Positions 1-9,336 are shown, counted from the first letter of the stretch. The stretch: DNA of 64,000 nucleotides from an uncultured Oscillospiraceae bacterium (GCA_934446455.1 CAKSEE010000001.1:102606-166605); one strand, 5' to 3'. Program-made: numbers and translations. The notes: generated by a model not told the origin, from the sequence alone.

Positions 1-2
1 AC

Positions 3-1661
3 GGCGTTAAATACGGCGCCACCACGATTGCGCAGCTTAAGGAGAACATAAAGAGCCTGAGCGCCGCACTGCCCTATTGCTCCGACGGCGCAGGCGCAGG
101 CAGGGAGGCGTTCGAGTACAAGTTCATGATAGCGCTTGCGGGCGGCGCGGAGATATGGTGCGAAACCTCCGCGGAGATCGGCTCTCCGCTTACGCAGCTT
201 ACCGATGCGATAGAAGCCGAGGACGAAAACGCCGTGATAAAGGGAATTTACCTTGGCATTTCCGCAAAACTTGAGGAAACGGACAGCGGCAGAATGCAGG
301 CCGCAAGCGAGAAGATACGCGCGCTTGACGCGGATACCGCCTTTGAAATAGTGCTTAAGGCGGCTTCTGCCGTGCCCGAGAACGTAAAGGCGCAGGCGGG
401 CGACGGCAAGGTAACGCTCACATGGGACAAGGTAGAGGGCGCTGCGAACTACGCGGTACTTATGAAGAAGGGCGCGGGCTGGACGGTGCTTGGCGCTGCG
501 GGAAACAGGACCGAATACACCGTAAGCGGACTTACAAACGGGCAGAAATACTATTTCGCAGTCAAGGCGTACGCGGGCGGCGCATGGGGTAAGGCTTCGG
601 AAGCTGTAGCGGCGACCCCCGAGAAGAACATTATCCCGCAGAACGTAAAGGCGAGCGCGGGGGACGGCAAGGTAACGCTCACATGGGACGTGGTAGAGGG
701 CGCTGCAAACTACGCCGTGCTTATGAAGAAGGGCGCGGGCTGGACGGTGCTTGGCGCTGCGGGAAACAGGACCGAATACACCGTAAGCGGACTTACAAAC
801 GGGCAGAAATACTATTTCGCAGTCAAGGCGTACGCGGGCGGCGCATGGGGTAAGGCTTCGGAAGCTGTAGCGGCGACCCCCGAGAAGAACATTATCCCGC
901 AGAACGTAAAGGCGAGCGCGGGGGACGGCAAGGTAACGCTCACATGGGACAAGGTAGAGGGCGCTGCAAACTATGCGGTATTCCTGAGAAAGGGCGGCAC
1001 ATGGCTTAAGATAGGCACGACCGGTACGGGCACCGCGTTCACGTCGCGCGGACTTCCGAACGGCGGCAAGTATTTCTACATGATAAAGTCCTGCGTAAAC
1101 GGCAAGTGGAGCGGCGAATCCGCGGTAGTATCCGCGATACCGACCTGCATAACGCCGCAGAACGTAAAGGCGTTCGCGGGCGACGGCAAGGTAACGCTTA
1201 CATGGGACGCTGTAAAGGGCGCAAGCAACTACACCATATTCCTCAGGAAGGGCAGCGCATGGCTCAAGATAGGTTCGTCCGGCGCTAACACCACGTTCAC
1301 GTCGCGCGGACTTCCGAACGGCGGCAAGTATTTCTATATGGTAAAGGCGTACGTCAACGGTTCGTGGAGCGACGAGTCCGCGGTAGTATCCGCGATACCC
1401 ACGAGCATAACGCCGCAGAACGTGAAGGCTGCGGGCGGCGCGGGCAAGGCTGAAATAAGCTGGGACGCAGTAAAGGGCGCTTCCAACTACGCTGTATTCG
1501 TAAAGAACGGCAATTCGTGGAAGTCGCTTGGCTCTGCGGGAAAAGCGACCGCATACACCGCAAAGGGACTTGCGGGCGGCAGATACACATTCGCCGTAAA
1601 GGCGTATGTCAACGGCGCATGGAGCGATATGTCCGAGGCTGTAACGGCTGACGTTACCTGA
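3..1661 (+). CDS. Fibronectin type III repeat protein, 3' part
   Basis: The reading frame is open from the left edge, so the start lies outside the window; 552 residues are visible. The first ~120 residues are not recognised. From about residue 124 to the end there are five fibronectin type III modules of ~84-87 residues, each starting with a (V/I)P(E/Q)NVKA-like strand followed by VTLTWD and ending with a YYFAVKAY-like strand. FN3 modules of this kind are spacers in secreted or surface proteins of gut clostridia (family knowledge). No catalytic domain, sorting motif or dockerin is seen at the C-terminus, so the function must lie upstream. Modules 1-3 are almost identical at DNA level. Confidence 0.85.
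   Translation, partial: GVKYGATTIAQLKENIKSLSAALPYCSDGAGAGREAFEYKFMIALAGGAEIWCETSAEIGSPLTQLTDAIEAEDENAVIKGIYLGISAKLEETDSGRMQAASEKIRALDADTAFEIVLKAASAVPENVKAQAGDGKVTLTWDKVEGAANYAVLMKKGAGWTVLGAAGNRTEYTVSGLTNGQKYYFAVKAYAGGAWGKASEAVAATPEKNIIPQNVKASAGDGKVTLTWDVVEGAANYAVLMKKGAGWTVLGAAGNRTEYTVSGLTNGQKYYFAVKAYAGGAWGKASEAVAATPEKNIIPQNVKASAGDGKVTLTWDKVEGAANYAVFLRKGGTWLKIGTTGTGTAFTSRGLPNGGKYFYMIKSCVNGKWSGESAVVSAIPTCITPQNVKAFAGDGKVTLTWDAVKGASNYTIFLRKGSAWLKIGSSGANTTFTSRGLPNGGKYFYMVKAYVNGSWSDESAVVSAIPTSITPQNVKAAGGAGKAEISWDAVKGASNYAVFVKNGNSWKSLGSAGKATAYTAKGLAGGRYTFAVKAYVNGAWSDMSEAVTADVT
459..950 (+). repeat. Near-perfect tandem duplication of an FN3 module
   Basis: Bases 459-689 and 720-950 are identical over 231 bp, a period of 261 bp (87 codons). 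The remaining repeats in the gene (modules 4 and 5) are clearly diverged. This indicates a recent in-frame duplication or gene conversion within the FN3 array. Confidence 0.9.
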
Positions 1662-1680
1662 CATAACACAACAGCGATTC

Positions 1681-1706
1681 GGCGCCCCGCATAAACGCGG
1701 GGCGCC
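1681..1706 (+). terminator. 3' hairpin of the FN3 gene
   Basis: A perfect 10-bp stem (GGCGCCCCGC / GCGGGGCGCC) with loop ATAAAC, 20 nt after the stop codon. No T-tract follows, so termination efficiency is uncertain; the structured repeat element starts directly after it. Confidence 0.55.
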
Positions 1707-1708
1707 CA

Positions 1709-1890
1709 CAGCTTGTCGAAAAAGTATGTTATGCCCGCGAAGCGGGCTTTGAAATCCGTTTTTTGTCACGGCTCCGCCGGGGCAAAAAACACTTCTATCC
1801 GCACAAGTGTGCGAATTGTCGGCGTAGCCGGCAATGAGTGCGCGCAGTGCGGATGTTCCTGTCGGAAAAGTCGCAAGACTTTTTCGACAG
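1709..1890 (+). repeat. Structured dispersed intergenic element, copy 1
   Basis: The element starts with CAGCTTGTCGAAAAA and ends in ACTTTTTCGACAG, giving imperfect terminal inverted repeats (TGTCGAAAAAGT at 1714-1725; its complement at 1878-1889). Internal hairpins: GCCCGC-gaa-GCGGGC at 1733-1747; GTTTTTTG/CAAAAAAC closing 1758-1790; CACTTCTATCCGCACAAGTG at 1790-1809, whose ends pair; and a 14-bp near-perfect stem with a GCAA loop at 1859-1890. A second copy lies on the other strand at 56550-56842. No transposase is encoded; it resembles a MITE or a dispersed RNA-forming repeat. Confidence 0.75.
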
Positions 1891-1895
1891 ACTCA

Positions 1896-1933
1896 GGGGT
1901 CCCCGCTTTTATGCGGGGACCCCATGATTTTTT
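1896..1933. terminator. Hairpin between the repeat element and glgD
   Basis: An 11-bp perfect stem (GGGGTCCCCGC / GCGGGGACCCC, loop TTTTAT) with a T-run on the plus side (ATGATTTTTT). It lies 23 bp beyond the glgD stop codon, so it can also serve as the 3' hairpin of the minus-strand glycogen operon, though on that strand no T-run follows. Confidence 0.6.
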
Positions 1934-1945
1934 ATGTGCTATGGC

Positions 1946-3070
1946 TTAAACAACAGCGCCCTTGGTTATGTAAACGGGGTAATCTGCCGAGCCTGTGAGC
2001 GTGCGGTTCTTGGAAACCGTAACGTCCTTGTCTGCGACAACGTTTATTACCGAAGCCTTCTCCTCAATAACCGCGCCCTGCATGATAATGCTGTTTCTGA
2101 TAACGGCGCCCTTGCCTACCTTAACACCGCGGAACAGCACGGAGTTCTCGACAATGCCGTCGATAATGCACCCGTCGGCGATGAGCGAACCCTTTACGGA
2201 GCAGTCAATGCCGTACTTTGCGGGGGCAACGTCGCGAACCTTTGTGTAGATAGGCGTTTCAAGCGAGAATACCTCGTGGCAGATGGAGCGGTTCATCATG
2301 TCCATTGTTGCCTTGTAGTAAGTCTTCATGCTGTCTATAAGCTCGAAGTAGCCGTTGTACTTGTAGCCGTAGATCTTGAAATCGTGCAGCTTGTGCTGGA
2401 GTATGTCGGTTTCGAAGCTGTAAAGGCTGCGGCACTCGCTCTCGTGGATAATGTCCTCAAGGAATGCGCGGCTCATAACGTAAACGTTCATTACAACGTT
2501 CATTTCGCCGCTTATAGCGGGTCTTGCGAGAACGTCGTACACCCTGTTTTCGTCGTCAACGCAAAGGATAGTCTGCGCAGTCGCTCTTTCGGTGCTGTAA
2601 ACGCCCCTGCCGTATACGCAGGTGATGTCCGCGCCTGTTCTTTCGTGAGCGTCTATAACGGGTCTTATGTCCATGTTAGCGACAAGGTTGCTGTCGGACA
2701 TTACAACATACTCAGCGCCAGACTCGTGAATGAACTCGTACGCGCCCGCGAGAGCCTCAAGGCGTCCGCGGTACATACCGCTGCCCTCTCTGCCGTAGGG
2801 CGGGAGTATATGCAGACCTCCCGTCTTTCTTGCGAGGTCCCACTCACTGCCCATGCCGAGATGGTTCATGAGGGAGTAGTAGTTCTGCTTGGTGATTATG
2901 CCCACCTGAGTTATGCCCGAATTGACCATGCCTGAAAGCGCAAAGTCAACAAGGCGGTATTTGCTCCCGAACGGTACGCTTGCCATTGCTCGGGATTTTG
3001 TAAGCTCGGGCAGAGTCTGCTCGTGCATATTAGTGAAAATAAGTCCCAGTACATTTGCCATACTTGCCAT
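1946..3070 (-). CDS. glgD: Glucose-1-phosphate adenylyltransferase, regulatory subunit GlgD
   Basis: 374 residues. GlgD is the non-canonical partner of GlgC in Firmicutes ADP-glucose pyrophosphorylase and modulates the first committed step of glycogen synthesis. The nucleotidyltransferase fold is recognisable (PFGSKYRLVDFALSG, then ITKQNYYSLMNH), but the N-terminal glycine-rich GGxGxRL pyrophosphorylase loop is degenerate (MANVLGLIFTN), as is typical of GlgD. The C-terminal part is a left-handed beta-helix-type repeat (IDGIVENSVLFRGVKVGKGA). The ATG at 3070 is preferred over an in-frame GTG at 3079 because GAAAGGAG lies 10 nt before the ATG and overlaps the GTG region. It is last in glgB-glgC-glgD, 20 bp after glgC. 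Confidence 0.95.
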   Translation of the reverse strand: MASMANVLGLIFTNMHEQTLPELTKSRAMASVPFGSKYRLVDFALSGMVNSGITQVGIITKQNYYSLMNHLGMGSEWDLARKTGGLHILPPYGREGSGMYRGRLEALAGAYEFIHESGAEYVVMSDSNLVANMDIRPVIDAHERTGADITCVYGRGVYSTERATAQTILCVDDENRVYDVLARPAISGEMNVVMNVYVMSRAFLEDIIHESECRSLYSFETDILQHKLHDFKIYGYKYNGYFELIDSMKTYYKATMDMMNRSICHEVFSLETPIYTKVRDVAPAKYGIDCSVKGSLIADGCIIDGIVENSVLFRGVKVGKGAVIRNSIIMQGAVIEEKASVINVVADKDVTVSKNRTLTGSADYPVYITKGAVV

Positions 3071-3089
3071 TGTTACCACTCTCCTTTCT

Positions 3090-4295
3090 TTATATATCCT
3101 TTGATATCATTGCCTTGGGCGGCGCTACTGCCTTGTCGGACACATTTACATGGTGACCGATTACCGCAACGCCCCAGCTGTCCTTGTCCTCGATAAGCTC
3201 GGGACGCTCGCCGATGTGCGCGCCCTCGCCGATAACGCAGTCCTCGCCGACAATTGCGTATTCAATAACCGCACCCTTCTTTATAACGGTGTTGGGCATG
3301 ATTATACTGTCGCGTACTATCGCGCCTTCCTCAACGGTAACGCCGGCAAACAGAACGGAGAAGTCTATCATACCGTTTATCTCGCAGCCCTCTGCCACCA
3401 TAGAGTTCTCTATCTGGCTGTTAGGACCTGCATAGTGCGGCGGCATAACGGGGTTGCGGGAGTATATCTTCCAGCTGTCGTCAAGCAGGTCGAGCGGTAC
3501 CTTGGGGTCGAGAACGTCCATGTTCGCCTCCCACAGGGAGTCGATGGTTCCAACGTCCTTCCAGTAGCCGTCGAAGTGGTACGCCATCATCTTTTCCTTG
3601 TTGTCAAGCATTGCGGGGATTATGTTCTTGCCGAAGTCCTTTGTCGCGCCCTCGTCGTTCTCGTTGTCGATGAGGTACTGGCGCAGCTTAGCCCATGTGA
3701 ACACATAGATACCCATGGAAGCAAGGTTGCTCTTGGGCTCCTTGGGCTTCTCCGCAAACTCGTATATCTCGCCGTTCTCGTTCGCGCTCATTATGCCGAA
3801 GCGTGGAGCCTCCTCCCACGGCACTTCAAGCACCGCGATAGTAGCGTCAGCGTTGTGCTTCTTGTGGAAGTCTACCATCTTTGAGTAGTCCATCTTGTAG
3901 ATGTGGTCGCCCGAAAGGATAACCACGTACTCGGGGCTGTAGCGGTCAACAAAGCCTATGTTCTGGTAGATAGCGTTAGCCGTGCCCGAATACCACGCCT
4001 TGCCCGCAGCCGTTTCGTAAGGGGGCAGCACGTGTACGCCGCCGTGCGCGCGGTCAAGCCCCCACGGCTGACCATTGCCTATGTACTCGTTGAGCACCAG
4101 CGGCTGATACTGCGTCAGCACGCCTACCGTATCGATACCCGAATTAACGCAGTTTGAAAGCGGAAAATCGATTATCCTGTACTTGCCGCCGTAAGGCACG
4201 GCGGGCTTTGCCATATCCTGCGTGAGCGCGTAAAGACGGCTGCCCTGTCCGCCCGCGAGCAGCATGGCAACGCATTCCTTCTTAATGTGATTCAT
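3090..4295 (-). CDS. glgC: Glucose-1-phosphate adenylyltransferase, catalytic subunit
   Basis: 401 residues, the usual length. It makes ADP-glucose from glucose-1-phosphate and ATP in the cytoplasm, the activated donor for glycogen synthase. Visible motifs: the N-terminal pyrophosphorylase loop [28 protein letters not shown], the sugar-binding region [15 protein letters not shown], and the C-terminal hexapeptide beta-helix ([20 protein letters not shown]). AGGAGG lies 5 nt before the ATG. It sits between glgB (53 bp upstream) and glgD; glycogen synthase (glgA) and phosphorylase (glgP) are not in the window. Confidence 0.97.
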   Translation of the reverse strand: MNHIKKECVAMLLAGGQGSRLYALTQDMAKPAVPYGGKYRIIDFPLSNCVNSGIDTVGVLTQYQPLVLNEYIGNGQPWGLDRAHGGVHVLPPYETAAGKAWYSGTANAIYQNIGFVDRYSPEYVVILSGDHIYKMDYSKMVDFHKKHNADATIAVLEVPWEEAPRFGIMSANENGEIYEFAEKPKEPKSNLASMGIYVFTWAKLRQYLIDNENDEGATKDFGKNIIPAMLDNKEKMMAYHFDGYWKDVGTIDSLWEANMDVLDPKVPLDLLDDSWKIYSRNPVMPPHYAGPNSQIENSMVAEGCEINGMIDFSVLFAGVTVEEGAIVRDSIIMPNTVIKKGAVIEYAIVGEDCVIGEGAHIGERPELIEDKDSWGVAVIGHHVNVSDKAVAPPKAMISKDI

Positions 4296-4348
4296 AACTT
4301 CCTCCTGTCGGTAATGACTATTCTTTATATTTTTGGAACAGACCGCTT

Positions 4349-6568
4349 TTAGCGGCTGTGTTTGCCGTGTTTATGCCTGCGGGAGCCGTTGGGCTTGTAC
4401 GCAGGATTAGGCGCAGGCTTGGGAGCGGCTGAGGCAGGCGCTTTCTGCGCGTTGTCCGCGGGCATTTCCTCGGGCTTCTCCTTCTCCTCCTTTTCGGGGA
4501 CGGGAGCTTCGGACTTATCTTCTGCGGGCTTCGCATCCTGCTTTTCCTCGGGCTTCGGCGCTTCTGCGGGGGCTTCTGCCGATTCTGCGGCAGGCTCTGC
4601 CTTTACATCGGCAGCGGGCTGCTCAGGAACCTGCTGAACCTCTGCGCTCTCCTGCGGGAGCTCTGAGGGCGGGGTGCGCTTGTTCTTTATCTCAAAGTAC
4701 AGCACAGCCATGGGCGGCAGGTCTATCGAAATGCGGTATTCCTCGCCGTGCATGGGCTCCTCACGCGCGGTAAGCGTGCCGTTTGAAACGCCCGTGCCGC
4801 CGTACTTCACATCGTCTGAGCTGAACGCCTCCACATAATCCGCGTAATACGGAACGCCTATTTCGTACACCTCGTGGCGCACCGGCTGGAAGTTGCACAC
4901 AACAACTATCTCGTCCTTATTGCGGGCAATGCGCCTGAATGCGATAACGCTGTTCGCGCTGTCCTCTGCGGAAATCCAGTGGAAGCCCTCCCAGCCCGTG
5001 TCGCAGTCCCATAGCGCGGGGGTGTTCTTGTAGTAGCCGTTGAGCGCCTTTACGTACTCGTGCAGCTTTCTGTGCGGCTCAAACTCCAGCACCTCCCAGT
5101 CAAGCTGCGTCTGGAAGTTCCACTCCTTATACTGCGCAAACTCCTGCCCCATGAACATAAGCTTCTTACCGGGGTGCGCCATCATGTAACCTAGGAACGT
5201 GCGCATGGAGTTAAAGCGGAACTCGCGCGGGCCGCCCATTTTATCGAGCATCGAGCACTTGCCGTAAACCACCTCGTCGTGCGAAATCGGCAGTATGTAG
5301 TTCTCCGAGAACGCATAGTAGAACGAGAACGTTACAAGGTTGTGGTTGTAGGGTCTGCCGAGCGGATCCATGCTCATGTAGCGCAGCATATCGTTCATCC
5401 AGCCCATGTTCCACTTGAAGTTGAAGCCAAGCCCGCCTATATCCGTGGGCTTTGTCACAAGCGGCCATGCGGTGGATTCCTCCGCGACCATCATGATATC
5501 CGGGTGCTCCTTGAAAAGCGCGGTGTTCAGCTTTTGCAGGAACGCCACCGCCTCAAGGTTCTCGTGCCCGCCCTTTGAGTTGGGGCGCCACTCGCCGTCG
5601 CGCCTGTCGTAATCAAGGTAGAGCATGGAGGCCACCGCGTCAACGCGCAGCCCGTCTATATGGTACTTGTCTATCCAGTAGTTTGCGTTTGAAACGAGGA
5701 AGCTCTGCACCTCGGGCTTGCCCCAGTCGAAGATGTGGGTGCCCCAGTTCTTGTGTTCGCGCTTGAGCGGGTCTGCGTACTCGTAGCAGCTTGTGCCGTC
5801 AAACTCGTAAAGTCCCGCGGCGTCCTTGGGGAAGTGCGCGGGCACCCAGTCGAGGATAACGCCTATGCCGGCGTTATGGCACTTGTCAACGAACCGCATA
5901 AAGTCGTGCGGCGTGCCGAAGCGCGACGTGGGCGCATAGTACCCTATCTGCTGATAGCCCCAGCTGCCGTCGAACGGGAACTCGCCTATCGGCATGAGCT
6001 CAACGTGGGTGTAGCCCATCTCCTTTACATAGGGGATAAGCTCGTCTGCAAAGCGCACATAGTCGAGATAGTTCTCGCCGTTCTTGCGCCACGAGCCGAC
6101 GTTGACCTCGTAAATATTGCACGGGCTGTCGTAGATATTGCGCTCAGACAGCTCCTTGCGGTACTTTCCGTCCGTCCATGCAAACCCGTCGAGGTCGTAG
6201 AACTTTGAGGCGGTGTTCGGGCGGGTTTCCATATGGGTGCCGTAGGGGTCTGCCTTAAGCTTTATAAGCCCGTCGGGCGCTTCTATGCTGTATTTGTAGT
6301 TGTCGTATTTCTTTATCCCCTCGACAAAAAGCTCCCAGATACCGCCGTCGCTTATCTTGTTCATGAAGCCTTTTGTTCTGTCCCAGTGGTTGAAATCCCC
6401 GACAACGCTCACCGAGCGGGCGTTGGGCGCCCATACTCTGAAAATCGCGCCGTCCTTTCCGCCGCGGTTATCCTTGTGAGAGCCAAAAAAATCGTAGGCG
6501 TGCGCATTTTCGCCCCTGTGGAACAGATACAGGGGAATATTGTAGTTTTCAGGTACGACTATCGCCAT
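4349..6568 (-). CDS. glgB: 1,4-alpha-glucan branching enzyme with an unusual C-terminal tail
   Basis: 739 residues. It introduces alpha-1,6 branches in glycogen. Order: N-terminal CBM48 (about residues 35-125), GH13 barrel with DWVPAHFP (~240), [11 protein letters not shown] (nucleophile Asp310), VAEES (~361-365) and ISHDEVVYG, then the all-beta C-domain ending near residue 628. Beyond it is a ~110-residue low-complexity tail rich in Pro, Ala, Glu and Lys ending in a basic [10 protein letters not shown] cluster, which standard GlgB proteins lack. The start at 6568 is chosen because GGGAGG lies 8 nt upstream; a longer frame back to 6649 lacks homologous sequence. First gene of the glycogen operon. 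Confidence 0.96.
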   Translation of the reverse strand: MAIVVPENYNIPLYLFHRGENAHAYDFFGSHKDNRGGKDGAIFRVWAPNARSVSVVGDFNHWDRTKGFMNKISDGGIWELFVEGIKKYDNYKYSIEAPDGLIKLKADPYGTHMETRPNTASKFYDLDGFAWTDGKYRKELSERNIYDSPCNIYEVNVGSWRKNGENYLDYVRFADELIPYVKEMGYTHVELMPIGEFPFDGSWGYQQIGYYAPTSRFGTPHDFMRFVDKCHNAGIGVILDWVPAHFPKDAAGLYEFDGTSCYEYADPLKREHKNWGTHIFDWGKPEVQSFLVSNANYWIDKYHIDGLRVDAVASMLYLDYDRRDGEWRPNSKGGHENLEAVAFLQKLNTALFKEHPDIMMVAEESTAWPLVTKPTDIGGLGFNFKWNMGWMNDMLRYMSMDPLGRPYNHNLVTFSFYYAFSENYILPISHDEVVYGKCSMLDKMGGPREFRFNSMRTFLGYMMAHPGKKLMFMGQEFAQYKEWNFQTQLDWEVLEFEPHRKLHEYVKALNGYYKNTPALWDCDTGWEGFHWISAEDSANSVIAFRRIARNKDEIVVVCNFQPVRHEVYEIGVPYYADYVEAFSSDDVKYGGTGVSNGTLTAREEPMHGEEYRISIDLPPMAVLYFEIKNKRTPPSELPQESAEVQQVPEQPAADVKAEPAAESAEAPAEAPKPEEKQDAKPAEDKSEAPVPEKEEKEKPEEMPADNAQKAPASAAPKPAPNPAYKPNGSRRHKHGKHSR

Positions 6569-6671
6569 TTGCATTACCTCCCGTTTGGGCTGTGGTATTG
6601 TGAAAAGCGCAGCCATGCGTTTTTTGAAAAATAGCCAAAATCCGTGCATAGCTCGGGCTTATCCTTGTTAT

Positions 6672-6700
6672 ATTGTACCACATAGGAAAATATATTTCAA
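6672..6700 (-). promoter_or_regulatory. SigA-type promoter of glgBCD
   Basis: On the minus strand TTGAAA (6700-6695), a 17-bp spacer and TACAAT (6677-6672), giving a leader of roughly 95 nt before glgB. A dyad GTGTAAA-cgtt-TTTACAC at 6781-6798 lies further upstream and could be an operator, but nothing identifies its regulator. Confidence 0.75.
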
Positions 6701-6816
6701 GAGTTTTGTTAATATTTCATGTTTTTTGCTATTTTCAACCACATTTTTTTGTGCATTATTCCGCACGCCATGCTGCATTTGTGTAAACGTTTTTACACGC
6801 CTGCCGGAAAACAGAC

Positions 6817-6853
6817 AAAAGGCGGCGTTTTGTGCAGGATAACACCGCCTTTC
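6817..6853 (-). terminator. spoIIE terminator
   Basis: On the minus strand a 12-bp stem AAAGGCGGTGTT / AACGCCGCCTTT (one G-U) with a short T-tract, starting 14 nt after the spoIIE stop codon. Confidence 0.75.
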
Positions 6854-6866
6854 ATTTTTGGGGATA

Positions 6867-9104
6867 TCACCCGTTCACGCTCACCACGACCACGCTCATA
6901 TCGTCGTTCCTGCCGTTTTCCGCGCCGCGCGCCGCCCTCGCTATGCGCTCTGAAAGCTCCTGCGCCGAGCCGCCGCGCGACAGCTCCCGCGAGAGCCACT
7001 CCTCGTCCGCCGCGCAGCCGTCTGTCATCATCACGATGATGTCGCCCGCGCTTACGCTGAACCGCTGCGCGGGCAGGCTGAGCCGTCCGCCCGTGCCTGC
7101 TGGCGCAGATGAAAGCGCCGCGCGCACCAGTTTGTCCGCGCTTTTGATGTAGGTAGCCGCCGCGCCCGCCTTGTACACCGCGCCCTCGCCGCTGTTAAGG
7201 TCTATGCGGCATATGTCGAGCGTAGCGAAGCTCTCGTCCGCGCTTTTTACAAGCAGCGAGGTGTTCACTGTTTCAAGTGCCGCGGACAGCGGAATGCCGC
7301 TTTTAAGCAGCTTTGCCAGCAGCGAGCAGGCAAGCGTGCTGTCCACCCGCGCCCTGCTGCCCGTACCCATGCCGTCCGAAAGCACCACGCACAGCCCGCC
7401 CTGCGCGTCCGTAAAGCTCTCGTAGCAGTCGCCGCATACGCGGTTTTTGCCCTTGCAGAACTGAAACGCCCCCACGCTTGCGGAAAGGCGCGAGCTTTCC
7501 TGCGCGGTAATCCTGCTGCGCGTGCCGCACGAGGTAAGCGCGGGGCGCTCCGTTTCCCGTCCGAGCGCCTGCGAAAGCAGACCGCCGAGATAGTCCATGT
7601 CGACGTTTGGCTCGCCCTCGCCGTAAGCCTCGAAAAGAAGCCTGCCGCCGCTGCGCGTTACAAAGGCGCGCACGTTGTCCATGCCGCACTCGTGCAGAAG
7701 CGTTTCTGCGCGCTTTTCCGCCGTGCGGAAGTGCGGCGAGGGAATGCTGCCCGCCGCCATTGAGCGCAGTATGTCGCGCACTCCTGAAAGCCAGTCGGTG
7801 TATACCCTGCGCAGCTCGTTCACGCGGCGGCGGTCGGCTGCTGCGGCAAGGCAGCGCGAATACTCATGCTCCACCGCCTCTATCACCTGTTCGGGGCATA
7901 TGCACTCCTCCGCGCACTGCGCGCTCATGGAATGTCCGGTGAGCTTTTCGCCGCGCCGCAGCTCGTCCGTCAGCCGCGCAAACTCCGCGCTGAAAAGGTC
8001 GTACTTCTCGCCCCAGCAGGTCATGCTGTTGGGGCAGGTGCGGCACACGCGGTCTGCCGCTTTTTCGGCTGCCTGCGCGGGCGTCGCGCTGTATTTTCGG
8101 TCGAGCGTTTCCGCCGCGGCGTTAAGTCCGCCGCTTATGCCCGCCACGGCATCCGCGGCAAAGCACAGCCGCTCGCGAATCATTGCGGCAACGGTGCTGT
8201 CCGCAAAGGGCTTCTGCGCGTTTTTCCTTGTGAGGGGCACCGCTGCGTAAATCACGCCCGCCGCCGCCGTTTCCGCAAGCAGCCGCCAGCCGCCCTCGTC
8301 ATAGCCGCCGAGAAGCGCGCCCGCGCACCCTATAAACACAAACGCCGCCGCCCGTGTAAACTTGCCGTATTTTGAGAACGCCCCGCTCACCAGCGCCGCC
8401 GCGCAGATAACCGCCGCAAAGCGCCCCGACTGCGGGTCTGCCGCGCACAGCCCGAAAAGCCCCGCCGCGCCGAACACCGCGCACCACGCTATCCCCCTGC
8501 ACGACCCCAGCATAAGCAGCCCCGCGCCGAGCGCCAGCCGCCCTATGTTCGCCACGGGATAATCAAGCGCGCCAAGCGACATGAACGCGAGCCCCGCAGC
8601 CACCGCAGCCCTTGCGCATTCGCGCGGGTCGGTAACGTCAAAGCCGCGCTTTGAAACACTGTCGGAAAGCAGGCATACCGCCGCCGCAAACGCTCCCGCG
8701 CCGAGCGCCGCCGTAAGCGCCGAAAGAAGCTCCGACGGCTTCATCACAAGCGCCGAGCGCGGGAAGAAGCACGCCGCCCACGCTGCGAAAAATCTCACCG
8801 CCGCGCGTATCTTCACGTTCTTTGCGTCGGGTATGAGCCTTGCCGCAAGCGCTATCGCAAGCCCCGCTACCGCCGCCAGTCCCTCGGGTATGCCGTGCAG
8901 CAGCGCCCCGAAAAGTCCTCCCGCAAGCGCCCAGAGCGCGCGTTTTCCGCCAAGCCCCGCGCCAAGCGCCGCAGCGCCCGGCGCAGCGCTCGTTGCGGAA
9001 GCGCCAAGCTCCAGCAGCGCTCCCGCGAATATCCATATCCCGTTCCCCCGCAGGAAATCAAGAGCTTTCCCCTTTGAAAGTTTTACAGCTGTGTTTTCCG
9101 TCAT
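6867..9104 (-). CDS. spoIIE: Stage II sporulation protein E (SpoIIE), PP2C-type phosphatase
   Basis: 745 residues. SpoIIE dephosphorylates the anti-anti-sigma factor SpoIIAA to activate SigF in the forespore and acts at the polar septum. The N-terminal ~300 residues are a string of Ala/Gly/Leu-rich membrane helices. A Cys motif CRTCPNSMTCW follows (~360), then a central regulatory region, then the C-terminal PP2C domain with metal-binding aspartates in LSDGMGTG, MMTDG and NDDMSVVVV. The start has AAAGGACG five nt upstream. It is transcribed alone, from a promoter with Spo0A-type spacing. Its presence strongly suggests that the organism sporulates or descends from a sporulator. Confidence 0.95.
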   Translation of the reverse strand: MTENTAVKLSKGKALDFLRGNGIWIFAGALLELGASATSAAPGAAALGAGLGGKRALWALAGGLFGALLHGIPEGLAAVAGLAIALAARLIPDAKNVKIRAAVRFFAAWAACFFPRSALVMKPSELLSALTAALGAGAFAAAVCLLSDSVSKRGFDVTDPRECARAAVAAGLAFMSLGALDYPVANIGRLALGAGLLMLGSCRGIAWCAVFGAAGLFGLCAADPQSGRFAAVICAAALVSGAFSKYGKFTRAAAFVFIGCAGALLGGYDEGGWRLLAETAAAGVIYAAVPLTRKNAQKPFADSTVAAMIRERLCFAADAVAGISGGLNAAAETLDRKYSATPAQAAEKAADRVCRTCPNSMTCWGEKYDLFSAEFARLTDELRRGEKLTGHSMSAQCAEECICPEQVIEAVEHEYSRCLAAAADRRRVNELRRVYTDWLSGVRDILRSMAAGSIPSPHFRTAEKRAETLLHECGMDNVRAFVTRSGGRLLFEAYGEGEPNVDMDYLGGLLSQALGRETERPALTSCGTRSRITAQESSRLSASVGAFQFCKGKNRVCGDCYESFTDAQGGLCVVLSDGMGTGSRARVDSTLACSLLAKLLKSGIPLSAALETVNTSLLVKSADESFATLDICRIDLNSGEGAVYKAGAAATYIKSADKLVRAALSSAPAGTGGRLSLPAQRFSVSAGDIIVMMTDGCAADEEWLSRELSRGGSAQELSERIARAARGAENGRNDDMSVVVVSVNG

Positions 9105-9174
9105 TTTTTCGTCCTTTCGCTTTTGGGCGCGTTTTCTTTGTCTGCGCGCCTTCCCCTTGTTGTTTGTGTGGTAT

Positions 9175-9207
9175 ATTTTACCATAATAAAGGCGCGCACG
9201 CTGTCAA
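9175..9207 (-). promoter_or_regulatory. spoIIE promoter with 21-bp spacer (Spo0A-type)
   Basis: On the minus strand TTGACA (9207-9202) and TAAAAT (9180-9175) are exactly 21 bp apart. A 21-22 bp spacer is characteristic of SigA promoters activated by Spo0A~P, including spoIIE of Bacillus subtilis. TGTCAAA at 9202-9208 matches the 0A box TGTCGAA at 6 of 7 positions and overlaps the -35, as expected. Confidence 0.6.
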
Positions 9208-9264
9208 ATCATACTGTAAATAAATAAGTTTTTCTGCGGGATAACTATAAATATGCAAAAAACT

Positions 9265-9293
9265 TTGACAAAACGGTTATTTTATGCTACAAT
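9265..9293 (+). promoter_or_regulatory. Strong SigA-type promoter
   Basis: TTGACA (9265-9270), 17-bp spacer, TACAAT (9288-9293), 44 nt before the start of the TPR protein gene. It probably drives the TPR protein, dCMP deaminase and rsmA. Confidence 0.85.
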
Positions 9294-9336
9294 AGAGAAA
9301 AACGCGGAGCATTCCGCCTGTGAAAGGAAAAATACA

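Noticed and set aside
1709..1949. Small protein genes encoded in the repeat element
   Set aside because: Frames such as 1713-1949 run through hairpins and terminators and have no ribosome binding site; the same blocks in copy 2 encode different frames.
1934..2935. 333-codon plus-strand open frame opposite glgD
   Set aside because: It is an antisense shadow of glgD in GC-rich codons, with no ribosome binding site and no family resemblance. Similar long shadows occur opposite atpD (41723-43066), atpG and glgB.
6781..6798. cre (CcpA) site upstream of glgB
   Set aside because: TGTAAACGTTTTTACA resembles LacI-family operators but misses a cre consensus position and lies far upstream; not enough to name a regulator.
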